The position numbers and the translations under genes were made by a program. From JAJDTR01 sp965220415 (GTDB lineage Bacteria; Poribacteria; WGA-4E; JAJDTR01): a stretch of 64,000 bases of DNA. Of this stretch, positions 26,283 to 34,440 are shown one piece after another; the stretch's first letter is position 1, and each line of letters starts with the position of its first letter. The DNA is taken from positions 5,890,001 through 5,954,000 of the forward strand of contig OZ244829.1 in the NCBI GenBank assembly GCA_965220415.1, read 5' to 3'. The notes under the pieces were generated by a model, which saw only the letters and a program-made list of their open reading frames with translations, ran no database searches and had not been told where the DNA came from.

Positions 26283-26819
26283 CTAAAATTTCGGGAGATC
26301 TGATGGTGAGTTAGGAAGAGGGATAAGTTGTATTTCGTCAGAGACTTGGATTCTCGTCTTCAGCCTTATACCTTCAAGTAATGCTAGGGATTTCACAGAA
26401 ACCCGCTTTTCTTTCGCGTACTTAGAAAGATTCGATACTGCTTTCTCTATTCCGCGCCCGATCGCAATTTTAAGAAGCTGCTCCAGGAGGCGATCCAACG
26501 GATATCCACCACCAGGAGAATATGACACAAAAGAACAGGCGGATTGAATCTTATCCTCATGGATAAAAGGAGCGAACGCTTCTCGGATGACGTCGAGAAG
26601 TTTCGACTTGATGAATTCGTCTACAATTTTAGGCTTGAAAGTCTCCCAAACCAGCGGGGAATTTTCCGATTGAGCCCCCCAATGTTTCAATAAGAGGTTT
26701 CTATATATGCTTACATCTACAGGGGGCAATGAAACGCCGCGTTTTGATTGGTGTATTTCCAAGTTTGCAATTGCTTTGACAAGCAATTGCCTTAGTTCCT
26801 GCTTTTTTCCCTGGGTCAT
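26283..26819 (-). CDS. N-terminal part of the HEPN-domain protein (ends at in-frame TAG)
   Basis: 178 residues, starting at an ATG that overlaps the stop of the gene before it (ATGA). It ends IPLPNSPSDLPKF then TAG; after the stop the same frame continues 21 codons, without another stop, into the HEPN part. The text on both sides of the TAG (EIQLIPLPNSPSDLP and LLVIDYFVSPAFYHP) reads like one continuous domain, so the two pieces together would make a protein of about 448 residues. The N-terminal part is mostly helical with no motif I can name. Either the gene is decaying, the base is wrong, or the amber codon is read through. Confidence 0.55.
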   Translation of the reverse strand: MTQGKKQELRQLLVKAIANLEIHQSKRGVSLPPVDVSIYRNLLLKHWGAQSENSPLVWETFKPKIVDEFIKSKLLDVIREAFAPFIHEDKIQSACSFVSYSPGGGYPLDRLLEQLLKIAIGRGIEKAVSNLSKYAKEKRVSVKSLALLEGIRLKTRIQVSDEIQLIPLPNSPSDLPKF

Positions 26820-27166
26820 TTCTTTTTGCCTTTAATGCGACAATCCAGAAAATCGCCGAGGCGCAGCACACGCTCTGAATCATAGCCCAATCCATTCGCT
26901 AACCCTTCCTCCGCTTCAACGAGGAAATCGGGTTCAAAGAAATCAAGATAACCGTTGATGATTTGCTTGGCGTTTTCAAAGCGAAAACCGTGTCTTTCCC
27001 ACCATGATGGTACACATTCAAGAAAAGGGATAATGGGATTGAACATGCCTCCCCACAAGCATGTATTGAGACGGAAAATCTCAAGAATCTTTGCTTTATC
27101 GGTTGGTCGCACCAAAAACCCAAACCGAATGGGCCGAAGGCGTATGTCAACGCGAATGCTGTTCAT
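26816..27166 (-). CDS. Hypothetical protein of the ATPase-PIN-HEPN operon
   Basis: 116 residues, no recognised family. The N-terminal half is rich in conserved-looking positions (RLRPIRFGFLVRPTD, NTCLWGGMFNPIIP) and the C-terminus is basic (RIKGKKK). No signal peptide or membrane span. The stop overlaps the start of the HEPN gene by four bases and the start lies 29 bases after the PIN nuclease gene, so it is translationally coupled in a four-gene unit. It might be a truncated first part of a larger protein or a small partner of the HEPN or PIN component; sequence alone does not decide. Confidence 0.6.
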   Translation of the reverse strand: MNSIRVDIRLRPIRFGFLVRPTDKAKILEIFRLNTCLWGGMFNPIIPFLECVPSWWERHGFRFENAKQIINGYLDFFEPDFLVEAEEGLANGLGYDSERVLRLGDFLDCRIKGKKK

Positions 27167-27195
27167 CTAATTCACCACACTCATCGGCGCTTCAA

Positions 27196-27699
27196 TCAAG
27201 CGCTCCCGCGCGACCGTTGGATGTCGGCCTCACAAATGAATTCGACCGTTACACCATTTCGATGCAACGCGTCGCGGAGTTGCCACCACTGTTTGTCCAC
27301 GGCTTCCAAAATTGGCGGTTTTTCTGGATGGGCTAATGCAACCGCAACAAATTTCCGATCAGCCGGATCAAAGTTCTCCAACTCCGGATCTTTTGGGAAC
27401 TCTTCAAACTCATTTTCCAAGTTTGCAACGGGCGTAATCGACACCAATTCGCACTGCTCCGGGTTTGTCCGATTTCGCAGACTCCAGGCGAGAAACCTAT
27501 CGCCGACACCGTCACCCTTCGAACGCAAATTTTGCAAATACTCGCGAAGAATCATCCATCTGTCATCAAGCACCAATTTCACGTTGCCGTGTGTAATCTG
27601 TCGGAGTTTCCGGGCACAAGTTCGAACGCAATTGGAAGATGCTTGCGGCGCTCCCTTGTTGGCGACCACGGCGACGTTTGTATCTACAACAACCATCAT
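27196..27699 (-). CDS. PIN-domain nuclease
   Basis: 167 residues with the PIN fold: VVVDTNVAVVANK at the N-terminus supplies the first catalytic Asp, a mid-protein acidic residue lies in ILREYL, and FDPADRKFVAVALAH plus LEAVDKQWW give the late acidic cluster. PIN enzymes are metal-dependent RNases, often toxins. The start ATG overlaps the ATPase stop (ATGATG), so the two are translationally coupled. No small antitoxin is adjacent, which fits an ATPase-gated nuclease better than a VapBC pair. Confidence 0.75.
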   Translation of the reverse strand: MMVVVDTNVAVVANKGAPQASSNCVRTCARKLRQITHGNVKLVLDDRWMILREYLQNLRSKGDGVGDRFLAWSLRNRTNPEQCELVSITPVANLENEFEEFPKDPELENFDPADRKFVAVALAHPEKPPILEAVDKQWWQLRDALHRNGVTVEFICEADIQRSRGSA

Positions 27700-28982
27700 C
27701 GCATCGTTTCCCGTCGATCCATTTCGGCTTTGGTCTGTTCAATCAGGTCGCCTGTCACATCGCCAAAGAAGTCTTGAGGCCAGTTGCTGATATTTCCGTA
27801 TTCATCTAGTTTGAGTTGTTCGATCTCGGATACCCCATCGTTGATTTGGCAGGAATAGAACGCCGTGTCTTCCGCTGAAAGTTGCTCCTCCGCGATGCGG
27901 CGCATCAGGCGGTGGAGGAGGTGCTCGCTGTGGCTTTCGAAGATAATCTGGACCTTCCGACTTTTCGCCACATCAATGAGAACATCTGCTAACTCCGATT
28001 GCGCCTTAGGGTGAAGGTGCGCTTCGGGTTGTTCGAGAATGAGGATTGAGCCTTCGGGAGGGTGATAGCAGTGAGTCAACACCGGCAGTACCTGGGAAAT
28101 GCCGAAACCTACGTCCGTAAGGCGGACTTCTGGCCCTCCTTTGTGTTTGGTCACGTAGAATTCGTAACGCCCCTTTTCGTTAAGATTGGGTTCAAGACGG
28201 TATGAATCAATCAGATCCAATCGTTGAAGCCATTCCAGTATCTTCTTCTCAATGGAGCGGAGTTGGACTCTGCCTGAAAGCAGTGCGGGAATTGAGTTCT
28301 CTCCATGCTGTCCAACCTCTCTTGGATGGTCGCCCTCCCACACATAATTGTGTCGAGGATGTTCACGCAATGGGCCTAGATAATGAATTTGGGAAAATAG
28401 GTTTTCAAAAGCGTCTTGATTGGTCAACAACGTATTGAGGCGTCCATCTCGGTCAATAACCCCATAGCATCGAAACGGTTTTGCCATCATCGCACCAGGT
28501 GAAAACGCTGGATGTCCTTTTTTGACCAAAAAATCGGGAAATCTGAATGTGTAGTTCTGCGGCCCTCGCTCTATTTTCCATTTCTGCCCATTTGCCGTGT
28601 AACAATACTCCACTAAATTCCTACCATCATTTCTTTTCACAATGGATGTCGAGAAAGAAATGGAATCGGTTGACATCTGTTCACTATACTTCGTTTCGAG
28701 TATTTCCCACGCCACAGAGATATCAAGACTTAGATTTTTCTCGTGTTGGTGGATTGTTTCTTCAAAACTGCCCAAGTTGACTAATGAGTTCTCATCGCCG
28801 AAGTAAAGCGGCTCATTCCAATCTTCGCGCTGTTCCACGGTCTGCTTGAGCATTAGGAGCGCCTGCAAAATACTGGTTTTGCCGGAGCTGTTTGCGCCGA
28901 AAAATCCGGTTATTGGGGCAAAGCGCAACTCGCCTGTGTCTTTCCACGATTTGAAATTCTGTGCTCTGAGTTCGGTTATCAT
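27696..28982 (-). CDS. AAA ATPase, SMC/OLD-like with DUF3696-type tail
   Basis: 428 residues. ITELRAQNFKSW opens the ABC/SMC-like ATPase domain, Walker A is FFGANSSGKTS, the signature region is LTDVGFGISQVLPVL, Walker B is ILILEQPEAHLHP and the switch His is in FESHSEHLLHRL. The last about 50 residues (QLKLDEYGNISNWPQDFFGD) match the DUF3696 tail of single-chain ATPases that are usually encoded with a nuclease. It starts at ATG 28982 behind AAAGGAGGT. As first gene of the ATPase-PIN-unknown-HEPN unit it would sense a phage or DNA-damage signal and gate the nucleases; that role is inferred from analogous pairs such as PARIS, Septu or Gabija. Confidence 0.82.
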   Translation of the reverse strand: MITELRAQNFKSWKDTGELRFAPITGFFGANSSGKTSILQALLMLKQTVEQREDWNEPLYFGDENSLVNLGSFEETIHQHEKNLSLDISVAWEILETKYSEQMSTDSISFSTSIVKRNDGRNLVEYCYTANGQKWKIERGPQNYTFRFPDFLVKKGHPAFSPGAMMAKPFRCYGVIDRDGRLNTLLTNQDAFENLFSQIHYLGPLREHPRHNYVWEGDHPREVGQHGENSIPALLSGRVQLRSIEKKILEWLQRLDLIDSYRLEPNLNEKGRYEFYVTKHKGGPEVRLTDVGFGISQVLPVLTHCYHPPEGSILILEQPEAHLHPKAQSELADVLIDVAKSRKVQIIFESHSEHLLHRLMRRIAEEQLSAEDTAFYSCQINDGVSEIEQLKLDEYGNISNWPQDFFGDVTGDLIEQTKAEMDRRETMR

Positions 28983-29192
28983 TGCCTATACCTCCTTTCC
29001 ATCCGTCTAAATTATACCTTCTCTGTCAACCCGTCTGACACTAATTCTGACATCTCCCCCATCTCGATGAGGGCGCATTGGAATAATTTGCCAGAACGAA
29101 ATCCCACAGCACCGATTTGCCATTTATCGTAGATACCACATGCCGCTCCTCTGGAGCGGGAGGGATGGACACTCCTCGGCTACAGACATTGA

Positions 29193-29228
29193 AGATCTCT
29201 ATCGCACTCCTTATTCAGTCGTTTGATC
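29193..29228 (+). repeat. 36 bp GATC-bounded element
   Basis: AGATCTCTATCGC to TCGTTTGATC, 36 bases, directly followed by TCCGCTGGAGTGC, the right half of the CACTCC/GGAGTG palindrome. Confidence 0.8.
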
Positions 29229-29304
29229 TCCGCTGGAGTGCAAGACATAATACCATTTCTATATATTGACGGTGCATTAATGGCGTCAATCAAGTCTATC
29301 CAAA

Positions 29305-29327
29305 GCGGGGCAAGATGCCCCGCCTAC
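29305..29327 (-). repeat. REP-like palindrome, GTAGG-GGGGCAT family
   Basis: Minus strand GTAGGCGGGGCATCTTGCCC; same family at 44202-44223 and 44305-44326. Confidence 0.65.
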
Positions 29328-29371
29328 AACAGTGGGTATGGGGTGTGTCATAACCGTATAATGACAAACTT

Positions 29372-29402
29372 TATATGCACTATTATTCAAGCGAAATGGT
29401 AT
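29372..29402 (+). repeat. 31-base dispersed repeat, copy 2
   Basis: Nearly identical to 15526-15556 (TATATGCACTATTATTCAA core). Confidence 0.55.
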
Positions 29403-29549
29403 AACCAACACGTAGTAAAGTACATTACAATGTGGAAACGGAATTGCTCCAGTGGAGCATCGTGTTTTTAGAAGTCAATGATTAACCGTCTCGCGCTCCA
29501 GCGGAGCGCCATTTTCAGAAAACTACCTGTCTGAGTCACCAACGCCTTG

Positions 29550-31305
29550 TTAGGATTCGGCTACTAATTCTAATACGTCCTTGAGCAAACCTTCGTTCTT
29601 CTCCTCAAGTTCCCGCATTTCACCGGCGATTTCATGAGGCGATCGCAGCGGTGTGTTTATAGAAATACCGATTGAAGTTGATTTCGTAACCCAGCTTGTC
29701 CTTCTTGCGGTCCATCCAACTGTCCTGCAGGTGGGGTTCGATCTCGCGTCGGAAGTAGTCGTCGATGTCCTCAGCCAAGTGAATCCGCTCATCGTCTCGC
29801 AGCGCGGGATCGGGTTTCGGAGCCCCCTTCTTGTCCGTCACGATGAACTCCTTTTCCTCTCCGAGGATTTCACGCTTTTCGACCAGCGGTCTTTCGATAA
29901 TCACCTTGGTATAGCCGAAGAATTCGTTCGGATAGATTTTGGAGTGCTCGCATTCCACGAAGTTCGTGTAGATTACCACCAGACGCTCTATGTGCAACTC
30001 GGAGATAAAAACGCTCTTGTCTCCGAGATTCCGTTTCATCGACTCGAAGAACTCCGCACCGTTAATCAGTTGAATCTTGCCCCGGCGTCTCTCCAGTTTG
30101 CGGTTCGTCAGGATCCAGATATAGGTGGCGATGCTGGTGTTGAAGAAGAGTTTGTCGGGCAGCGCGATGATGCACTCCAGCCAGTCGTTTTCGATAATCC
30201 ATTTTCGGATGTTGCTCTCGCCGCTGCCGGCATCGCCGGTGAACATGGGCGAGCCGTTCAGGACGATTCCCACCCGGCTGCCGCGGCTCTCCATCTTGGA
30301 TAGCATGTGTTGGAGGAACAGCAACGCGCCGTCGGAGCTGCGGGGCGTGCCTGCGGAAAATCTGCCCTCGGCGGTCGCGGCTTCCGCTTTCACGGCGGAT
30401 TCGTCCGACTTCCAACTGACGCCGAACGGGGGATTGGTTATCATGTAGTCGAACCGGTCTCCTTGAAACCCGTCGTCGGAGAGGCAGGAGCCGAGGTGGA
30501 TGTCGTCGGGGTTTTCGCCGGTTATCAGCATATCGGATTTGCAGATGGCGTAAGTCTGCGGGTTGAGTTCCTGACCGATCACCCGTATTTCGGCGTCTGG
30601 ATTGACCCGATCGCGGAAGTAGTCCTTGCCTATCGTCAACATGCCGCCGGTGCCGCAGCACGGGTCGAAGATGCTGCGAACCACGCCCTGTCCGCCCGCC
30701 TCCTCGCGGTGTTCGGCGAACAACAGGGAGACCAGCAGGCGCACGACATCGCGCGGGGTGTAGTGTTCCCCGCTGGTCTCGTTGGACATTTCGGAGAATC
30801 GGCGGAGCAGTTCCTCAAAGACTTGGCCCATGGTGTGATTGTCTACCTGATTCGGGTGCAGATCGACCTCGGTGAACTTGTCGCAGAAGATGAACAGCCG
30901 ATTGTTTTTGTCCAGTCGATGGATGAATTGACCGAGGTTGAAGTTTTCGATGATGTCCCGCACATCCTTGCTGAAGCCGTTGAGGTAGTTGTTGAAGTTG
31001 AGGCGGATGTTGTTGGGATCAGCTTTCAGACGGGAGAGGTCGTATTGGGAGGTGTTGTAGAAGCTCGACTTCGTCTCGTTGAGAATGATCTGGGGTATCG
31101 ATTCTTCGGGGACAACATCTTTGAAGCGGTCGTAGGCGTCGATGGCTTTGTCTTTCCGGTCGTCTTCCGCCAAGATGCAGTCGAGACGGCGCAGCACGAG
31201 GAAGGGGAGAGTGATGTCGCCGTATTCGTGCGGTTTGAATAAGCCTCGTAGGACATCGTCGGCTACGTTCCAGACAAGATTTGCGAGTTCTTGGTAGTTA
31301 GCCAT
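29550..31305 (-). CDS. hsdM: Type I restriction-modification methylase HsdM, C-terminal frameshift
   Basis: DNA adenine methyltransferase subunit. The main frame (31305 to 29632, 557 residues) has the N-terminal helical domain (WNVADDVLRGLFKPHEYGDITLPFLVLRRLD), SAM motif FDPCCGTGGML and catalytic NPPFG. It ends prematurely FYKHTAAIAS. In the next frame the expected coiled tail follows (PLRSPHEIAGEMRELEEKN ... LLKDVLELVAES, stop at 29550), so one base within CACACC near 29650 has been gained or lost. The tail normally helps dock HsdS. No hsdS or hsdR is within the window. It may be a decaying gene or carry a sequencing error. Confidence 0.85.
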
Positions 31306-31530
31306 GGGGGTTGTTTATGTAACGTTAGGATTTATACGATTGAGCCGCCAACGGTTTGTTGCGGGGTTCTATTGTAGCATGGGGAGATTGGGGATGTCTA
31401 TAGTGAGTTGGAAGGTGGGGGAGTGGGAGTTCGGAGGAATGGTGGGTGGGGGTATGGGCGTCGCGATTCTATTTACATGGCACTCCGCTGGAGTGCACAA
31501 ACGAGTGTCGCCCGTTTCTATTAACATTGG

Positions 31531-31566
31531 GGATCTCTATCGCGCTCCTTATCCAGTCGCTTGATC
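31531..31566 (+). repeat. 36 bp GATC-bounded element
   Basis: GGATCTCTATCGC to TCGCTTGATC, 36 bases, again preceded by an ATT-ACATTG tract and followed by TCCGCTGGAGTG. Confidence 0.85.
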
Positions 31567-31583
31567 TCCGCTGGAGTGGGGAG

Positions 31584-31607
31584 TCGCGACCTGGAGATCG
31601 CTCCTAC
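31584..31607 (-). repeat. Dispersed repeat, GTAGGAGCGATCTCCAGGTCGCGA type
   Basis: Same 24 bases as 3155-3178. Confidence 0.65.
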
Positions 31608-31614
31608 AAAGGCT

Positions 31615-31635
31615 GGTGGGCGGTGCCCACCCTAC
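31615..31635 (-). repeat. REP-like palindrome, GTAGGGTGGGC family ii
   Basis: GGTGGGC and GCCCACCCTAC arms; same family at 12822-13027 (interrupted) and 63155-63175. Confidence 0.65.
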
Positions 31636-31698
31636 ATAGACTGTTGACTACGCTGCAGTGCGGAGAAGGGACCTACACCTTTCGCGTTTTTTAAGTGA

Positions 31699-31727
31699 TT
31701 GACAACAAACCACCTCCGTGCTATACT
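31699..31727 (+). promoter_or_regulatory. Sigma70-type promoter
   Basis: Perfect TTGACA (31699-31704), 17-base spacer, TATACT (31722-31727). It lies 115 bases before the oxidoreductase start and would drive the oxidoreductase-isomerase pair. Confidence 0.8.
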
Positions 31728-31842
31728 GCATCGGTGCTGTGAATGCAGTAATTTGCTAGTTAGATCGGACATACGAGAGCAGTTTTGATATGGGTCGGAC
31801 GACACGATTGTAGAAATTCTTGATATCGAAGGAGATACAAAT

Positions 31843-33015
31843 ATGGCACTCGGAAGAAAAATACGTTACGGGATGGTAGGGGGTGGTCCGGACGCGTTTA
31901 TTGGTGCCGTCCACCGGCAAGCGGCGGCGCTTGACGGCGAGATTGAGTTAGTCGCGGGTGCGTTCTCCTCATCCGCGGACAAATCCCGTCAACAGGGTGA
32001 CGAACTTCTGCTTGATGCCAGCCGTGTGTACGGCTCGTATCAGGAGATGGCGGAAAAGGAAAGCCAACTAGCCGAAGGCGATCGCATCGATTTTGTATCT
32101 GTTGTCACGCCGAATAATGTTCATTTTGATGTGGCGAAAACTTTTCTCGAAGCGGGGTTCCACGTCATCTGCGATAAACCGATGACAACGACGGTAGAGG
32201 ATGCGGAAGAATTGTGCCGGTTGGTGACGCAACATGATGCCATCTTCGCACTAACGCATAATTATACCGGCTATCCCATGGTCAAGCAGGCGCGTGAGTT
32301 GGTTCGAGGCGGGCAGCTAGGAACAGTTCGGAAAATTGTCGTCGAATACCCGCAAGGCTGGTTATCGACGCTACTCGAAGGAGAGGGCGCCAAACAAGCC
32401 GTCTGGCGTACAGACCCGAATCGATCGGGTGTTTCTTCCTGTATCGGAGACATCGGTTCTCATGCGGAGAACCTAGCGCACTACATCACGGGTTTGGGAA
32501 TTGAGGAGATTTGCGCCGACTTGACAACGTTTGTGCCGGGACGCCAATTGGAGGATGATGGAAATGTCTTGGTGGGTTATGAAGAGGGCGCCAGAGGGAT
32601 TCTTTACGCATCTCAGGTGGCGGTAGGAGAGGAGAACAACCTTCGAATCCGCATCTACGGCACGGACGCCTCCTTGGAATGGCACCAAGAAAACCCGAAC
32701 TACCTTTACATTCGTTTTCCGGATGGCCCCGAACAGGTTTACAAACGAGGAAACGACTATGTCGCCGAAATCACGCAACACAACTCCCGTCTTCCGTTTG
32801 GTCATCCCGAAGGGTTTATAGAGGCGTTCGCGAATATCTACGTCAATGCAACACGTACAATGGCGGCGAAAATCTCTGGCGAGCAGCCGAGTGAATTCGA
32901 TACAGATTTTCCCACGGTGCAGGATGGAGCGCGCGGCGTTCATTTCATACATAAAGCGGTCGAAAGCGGCGCGAAACGCGCTTGGATTGACGCAAGTTAT
33001 ACGCCGCCGGCTTAG
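31843..33015 (+). CDS. Gfo/Idh/MocA-family oxidoreductase
   Basis: 390 residues; the ATG follows AAGGAGA. NAD(P)-binding opening YGMVGGGPDAFIGAVHR, SVVTPNNVHFDVAKTFLEAGFHVICDKPMTT with the Lys-Pro motif of the family (DKP for the common EKP), and the YPQGWLSTLLEG active-site face followed by IGDIGSHAENL, where the conserved His lies. Members oxidise or isomerise sugars, inositols and related polyols. It forms a co-oriented pair with the isomerase gene 100 bases downstream, a combination typical of sugar or inositol breakdown. The exact substrate is unknown. Confidence 0.88.
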   Translation: MALGRKIRYGMVGGGPDAFIGAVHRQAAALDGEIELVAGAFSSSADKSRQQGDELLLDASRVYGSYQEMAEKESQLAEGDRIDFVSVVTPNNVHFDVAKTFLEAGFHVICDKPMTTTVEDAEELCRLVTQHDAIFALTHNYTGYPMVKQARELVRGGQLGTVRKIVVEYPQGWLSTLLEGEGAKQAVWRTDPNRSGVSSCIGDIGSHAENLAHYITGLGIEEICADLTTFVPGRQLEDDGNVLVGYEEGARGILYASQVAVGEENNLRIRIYGTDASLEWHQENPNYLYIRFPDGPEQVYKRGNDYVAEITQHNSRLPFGHPEGFIEAFANIYVNATRTMAAKISGEQPSEFDTDFPTVQDGARGVHFIHKAVESGAKRAWIDASYTPPA

Positions 33016-33116
33016 TGTTGGACACACTCTTCCCACATCGTGCTGAGTATGCAATAATTGTGTAGACGATTTTTCCCGATTGGACCACATATATTTGAAT
33101 CGAAGGAGGCATCAAA

Positions 33117-34115
33117 ATGGCAAGACCTGTTACGCTGTTCACCGGACAGTGGGCGGATATGACGCTGGAAGAGTTGGCTCAGAAAGCAAGCGCCTGGGGG
33201 TTCGACGGCTTGGAGTTGGCGTGTTGGGGCGACCACTTCGAGGTAGATAAAGCCTTAGACGACCCCGATTACTGTCAGGGAAAACACGACCTTCTAGCCA
33301 AGTACGGACTCAAAGTTTGGTCAATCAGCAATCACCTTGTGGGCCAAACGGTCTGCGACAATATCGACAGCCGGCACCAAGCCATTGTTGCCCCAAATAT
33401 CTGGGGCGATGGCGACCCGGAAGGCGTCCGTCAACGCGCCGCCGATGAGATGAAGGCGACCGCCCGCGCGGCGGCAAAACTGGGAGTGAGTGTGGTTAAC
33501 GGATTTACGGGGAGCAGCATCTGGCACCTACTTTATTCGTTCCCGCCGAACGATCCCGCCCAGATTGATGCGGGTTATGAGGATTTCGCCAATCGATGGA
33601 ATCCGATCCTGGATGTATTCGATGAAGTAGGGGTCAAGTTTGGGCTTGAGGTTCATCCGACCGAGATCGCCTTTGATGTCGTGTCCGCCGAACGCGCCGT
33701 GGAAGCGCTTGACGGGCGCGAAACCTTCGGTTTCAATTACGATCCTAGCCATCTCGGATATCAGGGTGTGGATTACGTCGCGTTTCTCGAACGTCTCGAC
33801 AGTCGTATCTACCATGTTCACATGAAGGATGTCTGGTGGTCGTCCACGCCGCGCCTCTCCGGTGTATTCGGCGGACATCTCGATTTCGGAGATGGTCAAC
33901 GCTTTTGGGATTTCCGTTCAATCGGACGTGGAAATATCAACTTTGAGGAGATTATCCGGGCGCTCAACCGCATCGGGCACGATGGACCTTTGTCGATTGA
34001 ATGGGAGGATAGTGGCATGGACCGCGAGCACGGTGCACGCGAATCATGTGCCGCAGTCAAGGCGTACGACTTTGAACCGTCCGATATTGCGTTTGATTCG
34101 GCATTCGAAGAGTGA
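33117..34115 (+). CDS. Sugar phosphate isomerase/epimerase (AP endonuclease 2 family TIM barrel)
   Basis: 332 residues; the ATG follows GAAGGAGGC. The protein is a xylose-isomerase-like TIM barrel. Metal-binding positions are visible as Glu in FGLEVHPTE, Asp/His in NYDPSHLGYQG, His in YHVHMKDV and Glu in LSIEWEDSGMD. Proteins of this type isomerise or epimerise keto-sugars or inosose and often partner a Gfo/Idh/MocA dehydrogenase, as here. Substrate unknown. A GTAGG-type hairpin 20 bases past the stop may act as the transcript end. Confidence 0.87.
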   Translation: MARPVTLFTGQWADMTLEELAQKASAWGFDGLELACWGDHFEVDKALDDPDYCQGKHDLLAKYGLKVWSISNHLVGQTVCDNIDSRHQAIVAPNIWGDGDPEGVRQRAADEMKATARAAAKLGVSVVNGFTGSSIWHLLYSFPPNDPAQIDAGYEDFANRWNPILDVFDEVGVKFGLEVHPTEIAFDVVSAERAVEALDGRETFGFNYDPSHLGYQGVDYVAFLERLDSRIYHVHMKDVWWSSTPRLSGVFGGHLDFGDGQRFWDFRSIGRGNINFEEIIRALNRIGHDGPLSIEWEDSGMDREHGARESCAAVKAYDFEPSDIAFDSAFEE

Positions 34116-34176
34116 TCTATAATAAAACCAAACGGTAGGTTCGGTTTCCTAACCGAACCGGTATTTATCCAGTCTC

Positions 34177-34238
34177 GTAGGTGCGGTTAGAAATGGATCT
34201 CTATCGCCTTCGTTATTCACTCAGTTGATCGCACCTAC
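34177..34238 (+). repeat. REP-like palindrome, family i, interrupted by a 36 bp element
   Basis: Left arm GTAGGTGCGGTTAGAAAT (34177-34194), right arm GCACCTAC (34231-34238). The intact form at 3116-3143 has only a few bases between the arms. Confidence 0.75.
34195..34230 (+). repeat. 36 bp GATC-bounded element inside a REP-like palindrome
   Basis: GGATCTCTATCGCC to CTCAGTTGATC, 36 bases, precisely in the loop of the family i palindrome. Confidence 0.85.
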
Positions 34239-34440
34239 CGAAAGATATCTAAATATGAATGGAATTGACTATAAAAGTCTCATGTTAAGAAACTCCGCGA
34301 GAAAAGCCTAGTTTTCTTGAAGGAATCTAATCTGCAAATACGTTTCCGAGGAAGTTTCAAATCCTCTCAACATGAGTTCTTTGCGTAATGGCTATGCCCC
34401 TTCGCGCTGAAGGGGCACGAAGCCGCCCTTTGACGCGTTG

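Larger units (their letters stand above)
28983..29549. other. Repeat-rich intergenic region inside the defence-like island
   Basis: Contains a 36 bp element (29193-29228), a GGGGCAAGATGCCCC palindrome (29305-29327), the 31-base repeat (29372-29402) and CTCC/GGAG palindromes near 29141, 29449 and 29491. It occupies the place where a type I specificity gene would be expected after hsdM; no hsdS frame is seen. Confidence 0.55.
31306..31842. other. Intergenic: repeats and a promoter
   Basis: Contains the CACTCC/GGAGTG palindrome (31480-31496), a 36 bp element (31531-31566), two other palindromic repeats (31584-31607, 31615-31635) and the promoter of the oxidoreductase gene. Confidence 0.6.
34116..34440. 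other. Intergenic between convergent genes: REP-like repeats and 36 bp element
   Basis: Holds a GTAGGTTCGGTT/AACCGAACC hairpin (34135-34160), a family i palindrome split by a 36 bp element (34177-34238) and a GCCCCTT/AAGGGGC hairpin (34396-34416) near the argJ 3' end. Confidence 0.6.

Noticed and set aside
27196..27699. PIN gene as half of a VapBC toxin-antitoxin pair
   Set aside because: No small antitoxin gene precedes it; the overlapping upstream gene is a 428-residue ATPase.
30307..31242. 311-codon plus-strand open frame
   Set aside because: It is antisense to hsdM, has no ribosome site and its composition is the mirror of the real gene.
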